From CAMLQK01 sp964654135 (GTDB lineage Bacteria > Patescibacteriota > Saccharimonadia > Saccharimonadales > UBA4665), in NCBI GenBank assembly GCA_964654135.1, contig CAZZHV010000001.1, forward strand, positions 1 through 64,000: DNA of 64,000 bases. Reading direction: 5' to 3'. Below, one piece after another: positions 7,654 to 15,571 of this stretch; within the stretch, counting starts at the first letter, position 1, and each line of letters opens with the position of its first letter. Made by a program: the position numbers and the translations under genes. A model generated the notes under the pieces. The model saw only the letters and a list, made by a program, of their open reading frames with translations. It had not been told where the DNA came from and made no database searches.

Positions 7654-9576
7654 CAGGTTCATTGGGTCGATATCGTGCTGCCAGTTTGCGGGTAAGGTGT
7701 TGATGACTTTTAGGAGTTCACCTCTTTGTTTTGATTTAAGGATAATCTGCCACTCAAATTTGTCGTTTACTTTCTCATGGAACGATGGCGCGGGGCCTTC
7801 AACAACAATCTTGAGACCAGATTGACGAAGCTGCGCTGCGAGTTTTTGGGCTGCCTGTTGAGCACCTTTTTGGGTTGCCCGACGGCACCAAATTTTTGCA
7901 AGGTAGCAAAAGGGAGGGAACATAAATTGTTCTCTTTCTCGAAGCTCATCATTGTAAAAAAGTCTCCAATTATTTTCCAGAACAGCCTTTAATAACGGGG
8001 ATGAGGGGTTGTAAGTTTGAATTACAACGTTACTGTCACGATGGCCTCTTCCAACGCGACCGATAACTTGACTAAGCAGTTGGTATGTTCGTTCTTGGGA
8101 GCTAAAATCGGGAACATACAAGCTCGTATCAGCAATAATTACACCAACCAGGCTAAGCTTTGGAAGGTCGAGGCCTTTCGCTAGCGTTTGCGTGCCTATC
8201 AAGATATCAACCATGCCATCACGAACTGCTTCGTAGTGTTGTTCGATACGCTCGCCTTTTTTGTTATCGGTATCGAAGCGCTGAACTCGAGCTTCGGGGA
8301 ATAGTCGTAGTACCTCGTCCTCGATAGCTTTTGTGCCGACACTTTTAAAGACAACAGAAGTGTTTTGGCAGTCTGGACAGCTTAGCGGCGGGCGCGATTG
8401 GAAGTCGCAACTGTGACAGCGCATATTGTGTGTATCGCTATGGTACACAAGTGGTAGGTCACAATGCGGACATAGAGCTTGCCATCCGCAATTGTCGCAG
8501 AGAATAACTCTTGCAGTCCCGCGACGATTTAAGAAAAGCAAAGCCTGTTCACCCTTGGCTAGAGTGTCTTTGACGCTTTTAATTAGATCATCTGACAAAT
8601 GGGATTTGCGTGAGAATTTATCTCTATCCTTAAGGTCTACTACTGATATGTGGCGCTCTGTGGAACTACTAAAAGCCGTTGTTGTCATGCGTATAACTGG
8701 AAGCTGTTTCTGTTCAGCGACATAATAGTCAGAGATACTTGGTGTAGCAGAGCCTAGGACAACGGGTGAACCCCAGAGCGACCCCAGTTTACTGGCTACA
8801 TGTATAGCATTATAGTAGGGACTTTGATCTTGTTTGTAGGCAGTCTCATGTGACTCATCAATGATAATTGCCCCTAAGGCTTTCACGGGAGAGAATAGGG
8901 CCGAGCGTGGCCCGATAACAATAACGGGATCAGTTTCGTGTAGAATTGTCGCCCATAATTTTTGGCGAACACTTTCACTTAGCTGTGAATGCACTACGAC
9001 GACTCTTTTGCCGAAGACTTGGCGTAGATTGTCACTCAATTGTGACGTCAGGCCAATTTCGGGTGTCAGAATAATTGTCGATTTACCTTGGTCCAGTTGT
9101 TGCTTTGCTAGCTCGATGTAGACTCGGGTCTTGCCTGTGCCAGTATCGCCATGCAAGATATGGGTGCCTTTTGTCTGGAATTTGCTAAGGGCATGCTCCT
9201 GGTCCTCTGTTAACTTGGGCAAGTTGACTAGGCTATTGGCGTGAACCTCTAGGGGTTTGATAGCTCTTTTGGGTAAGTTACGAGGGAGTATTTGCTGGAC
9301 TGAAACTCCTAACGGAGCGGGGTAGTACTGTCGCATCCATTCAAGCAGATCTAATAATTGATATGGTAGAGGAGGAAATTCAGGTATATGTGCTACCGAT
9401 TTTGTTGTGAAATCAGGTTTCTTGAGAGAAATTTTCGTAACAACGCCAAGAACTTGTTTATTCCGAAGTGGCACAAATGCAAGCGAACCTCTCTGTAAAG
9501 GGGTCTCACTCTCGTATGTAAGAGCGTCATTACCATGGTAGCCTTGGTCTGCTACCAAAATTTCTACATAATGCAT
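7648..9576 (-). CDS. priA: Primosomal protein N' (replication restart helicase)
   Basis: A 642-residue superfamily 2 helicase that reloads the replisome at stalled forks. Motifs: Walker A GDTGTGKTRVY, DESH box, motif III VLGSATPS, and the eight zinc-binding cysteines in CDNC, CPHC, CHSC and CPDC pairs. An N-terminal 3'-DNA-binding region precedes the helicase core. The start at 9576 (HYVEILVAD) matches the family's N-terminus; the open frame extends further upstream but into sequence unlike PriA. TATAAT lies exactly 6 bases before this ATG, with no Shine-Dalgarno. It heads priA-def-fmt. Confidence 0.93.
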   Translation of the reverse strand: MHYVEILVADQGYHGNDALTYESETPLQRGSLAFVPLRNKQVLGVVTKISLKKPDFTTKSVAHIPEFPPLPYQLLDLLEWMRQYYPAPLGVSVQQILPRNLPKRAIKPLEVHANSLVNLPKLTEDQEHALSKFQTKGTHILHGDTGTGKTRVYIELAKQQLDQGKSTIILTPEIGLTSQLSDNLRQVFGKRVVVVHSQLSESVRQKLWATILHETDPVIVIGPRSALFSPVKALGAIIIDESHETAYKQDQSPYYNAIHVASKLGSLWGSPVVLGSATPSISDYYVAEQKQLPVIRMTTTAFSSSTERHISVVDLKDRDKFSRKSHLSDDLIKSVKDTLAKGEQALLFLNRRGTARVILCDNCGWQALCPHCDLPLVYHSDTHNMRCHSCDFQSRPPLSCPDCQNTSVVFKSVGTKAIEDEVLRLFPEARVQRFDTDNKKGERIEQHYEAVRDGMVDILIGTQTLAKGLDLPKLSLVGVIIADTSLYVPDFSSQERTYQLLSQVIGRVGRGHRDSNVVIQTYNPSSPLLKAVLENNWRLFYNDELREREQFMFPPFCYLAKIWCRRATQKGAQQAAQKLAAQLRQSGLKIVVEGPAPSFHEKVNDKFEWQIILKSKQRGELLKVINTLPANWQHDIDPMNLL

Positions 9577-9582
9577 GGTTGC

Positions 9583-9588
9583 ATTATA
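9583..9588 (-). promoter_or_regulatory. priA -10 box, leaderless geometry
   Basis: A perfect TATAAT on the minus strand, with only GCAACC between it and the priA ATG, so the transcription start should be the A of the ATG. The -35 is weak. Position of the box supports the chosen start codon. Confidence 0.6.
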
Positions 9589-9695
9589 GAGTTTCATTAG
9601 TTTAAAATACATAGTTGTAAAAGTTGTAATGACCAAGCCCGTTCGATATACTGAATATCAGGTTACGTTGTTCGAATAACAATAATAGAAGTTTT

Positions 9696-9983
9696 ATGTT
9701 AGATGTATTTATCACCTCAAGAGTTCGTCGTAAGATTATAGTGATCTACGCAAAGTACCCCGACTTCAAGACGCATGTCCGGGGTTTAGCCAAGTTAATT
9801 AAAGAAGACGCTGGCAATATTCAGCGTGAGCTGAAACGTTTGGAGAAGGTCGGCTTCCTGATTTCAGAGAAGCAGGGTAACACCAAGATCTATCACACAA
9901 ACAAGCAGTTCCCAATCTTCAAAGAGTTGCAAAGTATTGTGCTAAAAAGCCAGCGCGCAGCTCAGAAAAAACAAGTAGTTTAG
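9696..9983 (+). CDS. Small winged-helix (ArsR-like) DNA-binding protein
   Basis: A 95-residue basic protein. FKTHVRGLAKLIKEDAGNIQ reads as a helix-turn-helix, followed by RELKRLEKVGFL and a wing (ISEKQGNTKIYHTN), the pattern of ArsR/MarR-type winged helices. No metal-binding cysteines are present, so a metal sensor is unlikely. It is divergent from priA and sits just before the rpsU operon. An AATAAT hexamer lies 9 bases before the ATG and there is no Shine-Dalgarno. The target is unknown; autoregulation or control of priA is possible but not shown. Confidence 0.65.
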   Translation: MLDVFITSRVRRKIIVIYAKYPDFKTHVRGLAKLIKEDAGNIQRELKRLEKVGFLISEKQGNTKIYHTNKQFPIFKELQSIVLKSQRAAQKKQVV

Positions 9984-9999
9984 ATTTCTCATCTGATAC

Positions 10000-10028
10000 T
10001 TGCAAAATTCAATCTGTTACAGTAGAAT
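10000..10028 (+). promoter_or_regulatory. rpsU promoter, short-leader geometry
   Basis: TTGCAA, a 17-base spacer and TAGAAT; the ATG of rpsU follows 10 bases later, giving a leader of about 3-4 nt with no Shine-Dalgarno. Confidence 0.6.
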
Positions 10029-10038
10029 AAGAAACGAA

Positions 10039-10254
10039 ATGATACAAGTTACACGTAAAGACTCAAAAGAATCACTGGAAAACTTGCTTCGTCGCTTTAA
10101 CCGTAAAGTACAGCAAGCAGGTGTTATCGCAGTTGTAAAACAAGCGCAATATTTCGAAAAGCCTATCAGTAAGCGTGAACGCCGTGCAAAAGCGATCATT
10201 CGCACACAGCGCAAAGCTCTGAAGCTCAAGAAAATTAAGCTTGGACAACGCTAG
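10039..10254 (+). CDS. rpsU: 30S ribosomal protein S21
   Basis: A 71-residue protein with the S21 hallmarks: ESLENLLRRFNRKVQQAG, then the basic segment SKRERRAKAIIR. S21 sits near the mRNA exit site of the 30S subunit. The start at 10039 (MIQVTRKDSKES) gives the standard S21 N-terminus; an in-frame upstream codon at 10000 overlaps the promoter and would add unrelated residues. It is followed after 5 bases by yqeY, then adk and map, forming an operon. rpsU-yqeY linkage is common in bacteria. Confidence 0.93.
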   Translation: MIQVTRKDSKESLENLLRRFNRKVQQAGVIAVVKQAQYFEKPISKRERRAKAIIRTQRKALKLKKIKLGQR

Positions 10255-10259
10255 ATACC

Positions 10260-10712
10260 ATGCTAAAGCAGCAACTAGATAAAGATCTAAAAGTTGCTCT
10301 GCTCAGTGGAGATAAAGACCGCGCAACAACATTGCGCGGTCTTAAAAGTGTTATCCTCTATGCAGAAGTAGCAAAGGGCCTTCGTGAAGAAGGACTTCCA
10401 GACGACGAGATTCTCGTTTTGTTTGCCAAAGAAGCTAAAAAGCGCCAAGAAAGTGCAGATCTCTACACCAAGGGTGATAGCCCCGAGCGCGCTAGTAAAG
10501 AGCTCGCTGAAAAGGCAATTATTGAAGAATACCTGCCACAGCAGATGAGTGATGAAGAGCTCAAGAGCCTGATCGAAATGGTAGTTTCTGAACTCGGAGT
10601 CTCTACTATGCAGCAAATGGGCCAAGTTATTGGTGCTGTTAAGCAGAAAACCGAAGGTCGTGCAGACGGCTCTCGTATTGCACAGTTTGTAAAAGAAAGG
10701 CTGACAAGCTAA
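10260..10712 (+). CDS. yqeY: GatB/YqeY domain protein
   Basis: A 150-residue helical protein of the YqeY family: KVALLSGDKDRATTLRGLKS at the start, AKKRQESADLYTKGDSPERA in the middle, EYLPQQMSDEEL, and the C-terminal KTEGRADGSRIAQFVK. The domain is also the C-terminal module of GatB, where it contacts tRNA; the role of the stand-alone form is not firmly established. It lies 5 bases after rpsU, and its stop codon directly abuts the adk start. Confidence 0.9.
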   Translation: MLKQQLDKDLKVALLSGDKDRATTLRGLKSVILYAEVAKGLREEGLPDDEILVLFAKEAKKRQESADLYTKGDSPERASKELAEKAIIEEYLPQQMSDEELKSLIEMVVSELGVSTMQQMGQVIGAVKQKTEGRADGSRIAQFVKERLTS

Positions 10713-11246
10713 ATGATTATTCTTACGGGCGTGGCTGGCGCCGGCAAAAGTATGCAGGGCAAGATTCTTGCCGATGAACACGGATATGCATGGATTTCAA
10801 CTGGTGAGATCCTACGAGTTCTCGTGACCGGCAAACGCCGCCAAGAAATGCTTCAAGGTAAACTCTTAAGCGACGAAGAGATGGTTACTATTCTCGATAA
10901 GATTTTTGAGCTTATCGATCCTACACAGGAATTCATCCTTGATGGCTTTCCTCGTACTATCCCACAGGCAGACTGGTTGCTAGAACAAGTACACAACGGC
11001 CGTTTCAGCCTCACTGCAGTTATTAACCTCTCTGCATCAGAGGACGTTGTTCGTGAACGTCTCATGGCTCGTGGTCGTCTTGACGACAACGATGAGGCTA
11101 TTGCTGAGCGTTTCCGAGAATATCGCGCAGTTACACTCCCAATTTTGAATCACTTCCGTGAGGAAGGCGTTGTTGTTCACGATATCAACGCAGCTCAAGA
11201 ACCTCGTGTAGTTCATGATGAAATTCTTAAGTGTATTGACGAATAA
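10713..11246 (+). CDS. adk: Adenylate kinase, short-lid type
   Basis: A 177-residue nucleoside monophosphate kinase converting AMP and ATP to two ADP. P-loop GVAGAGKS at residues 6-13 (usually GxPGxGKGT), STGEILR in the AMP-binding region, and DGFPRTIPQADWL. The LID region is very short, RERLMARGRLDDNDEAIAER, without the zinc cysteines or roughly 30 extra residues of long-form Adk. The P-loop variant GAGKSMQ leaves room for another NMP kinase, but DGFPRT strongly favours adenylate kinase. It lies between yqeY and map; adk-map linkage is common. Confidence 0.88.
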   Translation: MIILTGVAGAGKSMQGKILADEHGYAWISTGEILRVLVTGKRRQEMLQGKLLSDEEMVTILDKIFELIDPTQEFILDGFPRTIPQADWLLEQVHNGRFSLTAVINLSASEDVVRERLMARGRLDDNDEAIAERFREYRAVTLPILNHFREEGVVVHDINAAQEPRVVHDEILKCIDE

Positions 11247-11261
11247 GCAAGAAAAGTTGTC

Positions 11262-12011
11262 ATGATAACAGCAAAAACCCCTGCAGAAATAGACGCAATG
11301 CGCGAAAGTGGCCGTATGTTGGCCACTGTTTTGCAGGTAATGCGCCAAAAAGTTGCTCCCGGCATGACGCCCAAGGACATGTCAGCTCTTGCCATGAAGG
11401 AACTTAAAGTTCTCGGTGGCGAACCAGCATTCTTGGGTTTTTATGGTTATCCTGACATCATTTGTATCTCGGTAAACAACCAAGTTCAGCACAGTATCCC
11501 AAGCTCTATTCCATTTGCTGCGGGCGATGTTGTAAATTTTGACTTTGGTGTTCGCTATAAGGGTATGATCACTGATGGTGGCATAACTGTAGCTGTTGGT
11601 AATAAAACAACACCAGACACAAAGCGCCTTATAGAAGGCACGGAACGTGCACTCTATGCTGGTCTTGATGTTGTAAAAGATGGTGTTCGCGTTGGCGATG
11701 TTTCCGCTGTAATCGAGTCAACGCTACGAAAGTACAAGCTTGGTATTGTCAAAGAGCTTGTGGGCCACGGTGTTGGCTATGAACTTCACGAAGATCCTGA
11801 AATTCCAAATTATGGACGCGCAGGTAGAGGCCCAATTTTGCGTGCTGGTATGACGATCGCAATAGAACCAATTACGACACTGGGCGATCCGGGTATCGTT
11901 GAAGCGCATGACGGCTGGACGTTGTTCACACGTGACGGCAGCTGGGCAGCGCAGTTTGAACACACAGTGCTAGTCACCAAGACTGGCTGTGAAATTATTA
12001 CTCAAGTGTAA
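11262..12011 (+). CDS. map: Methionine aminopeptidase, type I
   Basis: A 249-residue metallopeptidase that removes the initiator methionine. Pita-bread-fold ligands are visible: D in NFDFGV, D in MITDGG, H in VGHGVGYELHEDP, E in AIEPITT and the terminal E in QFEHTVLVT. Length and motif order match bacterial MetAP Ia; there is no N-terminal zinc-finger extension. The ATG is 15 bases after the adk stop. It closes the rpsU-yqeY-adk-map operon and acts after Def in the same N-terminal maturation pathway. Confidence 0.95.
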   Translation: MITAKTPAEIDAMRESGRMLATVLQVMRQKVAPGMTPKDMSALAMKELKVLGGEPAFLGFYGYPDIICISVNNQVQHSIPSSIPFAAGDVVNFDFGVRYKGMITDGGITVAVGNKTTPDTKRLIEGTERALYAGLDVVKDGVRVGDVSAVIESTLRKYKLGIVKELVGHGVGYELHEDPEIPNYGRAGRGPILRAGMTIAIEPITTLGDPGIVEAHDGWTLFTRDGSWAAQFEHTVLVTKTGCEIITQV

Positions 12012-12018
12012 ACAAAAC

Positions 12019-12048
12019 TTGCTCTAACCCAAGTATAAGCGCTATACT
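12019..12048 (+). promoter_or_regulatory. ftsA promoter, leaderless geometry
   Basis: TTGCTC, an 18-base spacer and TATACT, followed 8 bases later by the ATG at 12057. No Shine-Dalgarno is present. Confidence 0.55.
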
Positions 12049-12056
12049 GCGTGCAT

Positions 12057-13289
12057 ATGCGCGATCCCGCCTCTTCAACATACGTCGGCCTAGATGTAGG
12101 CACAAGCACTGTTCGCTGTGTTGTTGGCATGCTAGACCCTAATAACCCAGGCAAAGTGTCTGTACTTGGCCATGGTAGCGCCCCTAACATTGGTATGCGT
12201 AAGGGCGTTGTAGTTCATGTTGATGATGCAGCCGAGGCTGTTGTGCAGGCAATTACAGAGGCAGAACGCCTATCTGGCATGCGTTTAAACGGTGCCACCG
12301 TTAATGTTAACGGAGCACATGTTAGCGGCATTAACTCTCGCGGCGTAATCGCAATTAGTGCTGCTAATCGCGCAATTACACCCGAAGATCGTTTTCGTGT
12401 AGAAGAAGCTGCGACAATTGTTAAGCTTCCTCCTAACCGTGAAATTATTCAGGTTTTTGCTAAAAATTATCGCCTTGATGGACAAGACAACATTAAGGAC
12501 CCAGTTGGTATGCACGGTGTTCGTCTTGAGGTAGATACACATATTGTTTCTGCAGCAACACCTAACTTGCGTAACCTAGACATGGCTCTCGAGAAAGCTC
12601 AGGTTGCGCCACACAATCATACGCTGTCGAGCTTGGCTGCTGCCGAAGCTGTTTTAACTCGCCAGCAAAAAGAGGCAGGAACTGTGCTTATTGATATTGG
12701 CGCCGGTACCACTAATCTTGTAGTGCTTGAGGATGGGGAAGTGCAGCACGTAGCAGTTCTCCCTATCGGTGGAGCTCACATAACGAATGATTTAGCTATT
12801 GGCCTCAAGACTGATCTTGATATAGCGGAAGCAGTCAAAGTTCGTTATGCGACGCTAGCGTCAAAAACATCCACACCTAATGTCCGACTTAAGTTGAACA
12901 ATCAAGATCACATCTTCAAGAATGAAGAGATTGCAATGATCACTGAAGCCCGTGTTGACGAACTGTTTGAATACGTTAATAAAGAACTCAATCGTATCCA
13001 TCGAGCGCATAAATTACCAGGTGGTGTTGTTATTGTTGGTGGTACGGCTAAGCTGCCAGGCCTAGCTGAATTTGCAAAAGAGAGAATGCAGCTTGCTGCT
13101 CGTATTGGTTCACTCCACTCTGTAAGCGGACTCGTTGATACCGTCGCCGATCCAACTTACGCGTCGGCTGTAGGTTTAATGCTGCTTGATATGCTTTTGC
13201 AGCCAGAATCTACCCCTGTAAATGGTGGTGCTGCCAGTGCCCGAGCACTAAATTTCGTCGATAATTTGTGGCAGCGTTTTAAGCGATAA
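12057..13289 (+). CDS. ftsA: Cell division protein FtsA
   Basis: A 410-residue actin-like ATPase that tethers FtsZ to the membrane. GLDVGTSTVRCVVG at the N-terminus and DIGAGTTNLVVLEDG in the middle are the two phosphate motifs; IVGGTAKLPGLAEFA is the adenosine motif. The C-terminus NLWQRFKR is a short amphipathic basic helix, the usual membrane anchor. The ATG at 12057 is preferred to the GTG two codons earlier because the latter is too close to the -10 box. ftsZ follows with its own promoter. Confidence 0.93.
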   Translation: MRDPASSTYVGLDVGTSTVRCVVGMLDPNNPGKVSVLGHGSAPNIGMRKGVVVHVDDAAEAVVQAITEAERLSGMRLNGATVNVNGAHVSGINSRGVIAISAANRAITPEDRFRVEEAATIVKLPPNREIIQVFAKNYRLDGQDNIKDPVGMHGVRLEVDTHIVSAATPNLRNLDMALEKAQVAPHNHTLSSLAAAEAVLTRQQKEAGTVLIDIGAGTTNLVVLEDGEVQHVAVLPIGGAHITNDLAIGLKTDLDIAEAVKVRYATLASKTSTPNVRLKLNNQDHIFKNEEIAMITEARVDELFEYVNKELNRIHRAHKLPGGVVIVGGTAKLPGLAEFAKERMQLAARIGSLHSVSGLVDTVADPTYASAVGLMLLDMLLQPESTPVNGGAASARALNFVDNLWQRFKR

Positions 13290-13348
13290 CTAAATTTGTA
13301 CAAGATGAGCGGGCGTCCAAAAACGTCAAAAAACCCTGTATAAGTTTG

Positions 13349-13377
13349 TTGAACTCATGTGCCTCATGGGCTATACT
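13349..13377 (+). promoter_or_regulatory. ftsZ promoter
   Basis: TTGAAC, a 17-base spacer and TATACT. The leader then contains AGAGGGTACTA (13404-13414), also found before the zinc-ribbon gene and nrdJ; its AGAGGG part may act as the ribosome-binding site. Confidence 0.7.
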
Positions 13378-13422
13378 GCCTTGTATATTACGAAGAATTG
13401 AAGAGAGGGTACTAATAGAATC

Positions 13423-14793
13423 ATGCCTCAAGTTGAACCAGCTATCGAGACCATTGCCAAAATTAAAGTTGCCGGCGTTGGTGGAGCAGGTGGAGCTGCA
13501 ATTAACCGAATGGTTGATGCGGGTGTTGAAGGTGTAGAGTTTATCGCCATCAACACTGATGCTCAGGCACTCTATCACTCAAAAGCTCAAGTTAAGATCC
13601 ACATCGGTAAAGATGCAACACGCGGCCTTGGCGCCGGTGCTGATCCTTCTGTAGGCGAGACTGCTGCCGAAGAGTCATCAGATGAAATTAAGAAGGCTCT
13701 CGAGGGAGCTGATATGATTTTTGTGACGCTTGGCGCCGGTGGTGGTACCGGTAGCGGTGCGGGCCACGTTGTTGCTCGCTTGGCTAAGGAGATGAATATT
13801 CTTGTCGTCGGTTTTGCTACTAAGCCATTTGCCTTTGAGGGCGAGAAGCGTCGCCGTAATGCTGACCTTGCTATAGAAAACCTTCGTCGCGCTGTCGATA
13901 CACTTATTACTATCCCTAACGACCGTCTTCTTCAAACTATCGATCGCCAAACTCCACTTATCGAAGCATTTAAAGTTGCTGACGATGTTCTCCGTCAAGG
14001 TGTTCAGGGTATATCTGACCTGATTACGGTACATGGTCTCATTAACCTCGACTTTGCTGACGTGAAGGCGGTTATGCGTAATGCAGGCTCAGCTCTTATG
14101 GGTATTGGTCGCGCAAGTGGCGAAAACCGCGCCGTTCTTGCTGCGCAACAAGCTATCGATTCACCATTGCTTGAAGTTTCTATCGATGGTGCCCGAGGTA
14201 TCTTGTTTAACGTTATCGGTGGCAACGATCTTTCAATGCACGAGATTAACGCTGCTGCTGAGGCTATTACCAGCGCCGCTGACCCAGATGCCAACATTAT
14301 CTTCGGTGCAACTATCGACGACAAACTTTCTGGCGAAATTATTATTACTGTTGTAGCAACTGGCTTTGACGCTGCTTACTTCGGTAATCGTCGCAGCGCT
14401 GAGGAAATTGCCTCTGCGCCAACCACGGTCAGCCCTGAGCTTATCGAGGATACATCTCCTGTAGCCTCCGAAGATTTTGATTCACCAAATCCTGCTCAGC
14501 AGATGACTCAAGCAAATGAGCCTGATCTTTCTGCTGTCGATATGAACTTGGACGCGAGCCCAGCTACAGATTTCAAGTCTGACGCGTCTATGCCAAATAT
14601 TTGGACAATTGACGAAGATGACTCAGTCGACGCTCCTACAAGCCCTCAGATGCCTTCTCATGACATTGTAGAGCCTGATAATCACTCGGGTGCTGTAGTT
14701 CATCATGACGATGACCTTGAACAGCCGTCATTCATGCGCCGTCTTCTAAAGAAGCACAAAGAGCGTGACGAAAACAGCGACGGATCTCTGTAA
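13423..14793 (+). CDS. ftsZ: Cell division protein FtsZ
   Basis: A 456-residue tubulin-like GTPase forming the division ring. VAGVGGAGGAAINRM opens the Rossmann fold and GAGGGTGSGAG is the tubulin signature (residues about 105-115); NADLAIENLRR and the T7-loop segment with NLDFADV complete the active site. Residues about 330-440 form a long acidic, Pro/Ser/Asp-rich linker. The tail ends in a basic RRLLKKHKERDE segment after FMRR, where a conserved peptide for FtsA binding would be expected; that peptide is not obvious. ftsA lies just upstream. Confidence 0.96.
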   Translation: MPQVEPAIETIAKIKVAGVGGAGGAAINRMVDAGVEGVEFIAINTDAQALYHSKAQVKIHIGKDATRGLGAGADPSVGETAAEESSDEIKKALEGADMIFVTLGAGGGTGSGAGHVVARLAKEMNILVVGFATKPFAFEGEKRRRNADLAIENLRRAVDTLITIPNDRLLQTIDRQTPLIEAFKVADDVLRQGVQGISDLITVHGLINLDFADVKAVMRNAGSALMGIGRASGENRAVLAAQQAIDSPLLEVSIDGARGILFNVIGGNDLSMHEINAAAEAITSAADPDANIIFGATIDDKLSGEIIITVVATGFDAAYFGNRRSAEEIASAPTTVSPELIEDTSPVASEDFDSPNPAQQMTQANEPDLSAVDMNLDASPATDFKSDASMPNIWTIDEDDSVDAPTSPQMPSHDIVEPDNHSGAVVHHDDDLEQPSFMRRLLKKHKERDENSDGSL

Positions 14794-14840
14794 ATACCGT
14801 ACTTTTCGTACTAAATAATACAACCGAAAATTCTTGCCAA

Positions 14841-14889
14841 AGCGCTATAAGTAGAGCTATCATTAATACCACAACCACTATATATGGGG
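14841..14889 (+). promoter_or_regulatory. Possible paired NrdR boxes upstream of nrdR
   Basis: ACCACTATATATGGGG (14874-14889) resembles the NrdR-box palindrome. A weaker copy, AGCGCTATAAGTAGAG (14841-14856), lies 33 bases away centre to centre, about three helical turns, as expected for paired NrdR sites. A TATAAT at about 14902 follows. This would let NrdR repress its own gene and the downstream nrdJ. Confidence 0.4.
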
Positions 14890-14932
14890 ATGATGGTACA
14901 TTTATAATACATAACACTATAAGGAGTGCCAG

Positions 14933-15406
14933 GTGAAGTGCAGTCAATGTCACTATGCCGACACCAAGGTTATAGAATCGCGCGACGCGGCAGATGGTGA
15001 AGCTATCCGTCGACGTCGATCATGTCCCGAATGTGGTTATCGCTTTACGACGTACGAACGTATTGAGCGCCCGCAACTTATTGTCGTGAAAAACGACGGA
15101 GTACGAGAATTATTTAACCGGCAGAAACTGCTCGGTGGCTTGTATCGGGCCTGCGAAAAAACACCAATTACAAACATGCAGCTCGAACGCTTAGTGTCTG
15201 ATATTGAGCATCAGCTTTATGCATGTGGTGATCCCGAGGTGGCGTCAAATAAGATTGGTGAAATGACAATGGACCGTTTAGCACTTATTAACGAAGTAGC
15301 ATATGTGCGCTTCGCAAGTGTCTATAGACGTTTCAAAGACATTGCCAGTTTTGAAAAAGAGCTTTCTCATATCAGAGAACGCAATCAAGAACCTCTAGAG
15401 GTGTGA
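14933..15406 (+). CDS. nrdR: Transcriptional repressor NrdR
   Basis: A 157-residue regulator of ribonucleotide reductase genes. The N-terminal zinc ribbon has four cysteines, CSQC at residues 3-6 and CPEC at about 31-34 followed by GYRFTTYER; the ATP-cone starts LIVVKNDGVRELFNRQKLL. The GTG start is preceded by AAGGAGTGCC and places the first Cys at residue 3, as in the family. The stop is TGA, showing that TGA is not reassigned. nrdJ follows after 165 bases without a poly-T terminator, so the two may be one operon. Confidence 0.94.
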   Translation: MKCSQCHYADTKVIESRDAADGEAIRRRRSCPECGYRFTTYERIERPQLIVVKNDGVRELFNRQKLLGGLYRACEKTPITNMQLERLVSDIEHQLYACGDPEVASNKIGEMTMDRLALINEVAYVRFASVYRRFKDIASFEKELSHIRERNQEPLEV

Positions 15407-15419
15407 GCGAGTTGTGAGC

Positions 15420-15553
15420 GTCAGTTCCCCGAGGACTTTTATTCAGAGGTCCAGGGGGAGCTGGCGACACATGAGCGGTGCTCGCGAACTCTAACAAAAA
15501 TTTAATAAACAATTTAATTATGGGGGGTGCTGCCCTAAGCTTTGCTTGGGGTG
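15420..15553 (+). other. Structured leader between nrdR and nrdJ
   Basis: Two hairpins. The first (15420-15465) is long: GTCAGTTCCCC pairs with GGGGAGCTGGC through G-U pairs and continues past an internal mismatch into AGGACT with AGGTCC. It has no T-tract, so it is not an intrinsic terminator. The second (15533-15551) pairs CCCTAAGC with GCTTGGGG just before the nrdJ ribosome-binding site. I see none of the conserved cobalamin riboswitch boxes. Role unknown; mRNA processing or translational control are possible. Confidence 0.5.
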
Positions 15554-15571
15554 GACTCAAAAGAGGGTACT

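Noticed and set aside
15420..15571. nrdJ leader considered as a cobalamin riboswitch
   Set aside because: The conserved B12 box and the other core boxes cannot be found. Kept only as a structured leader.
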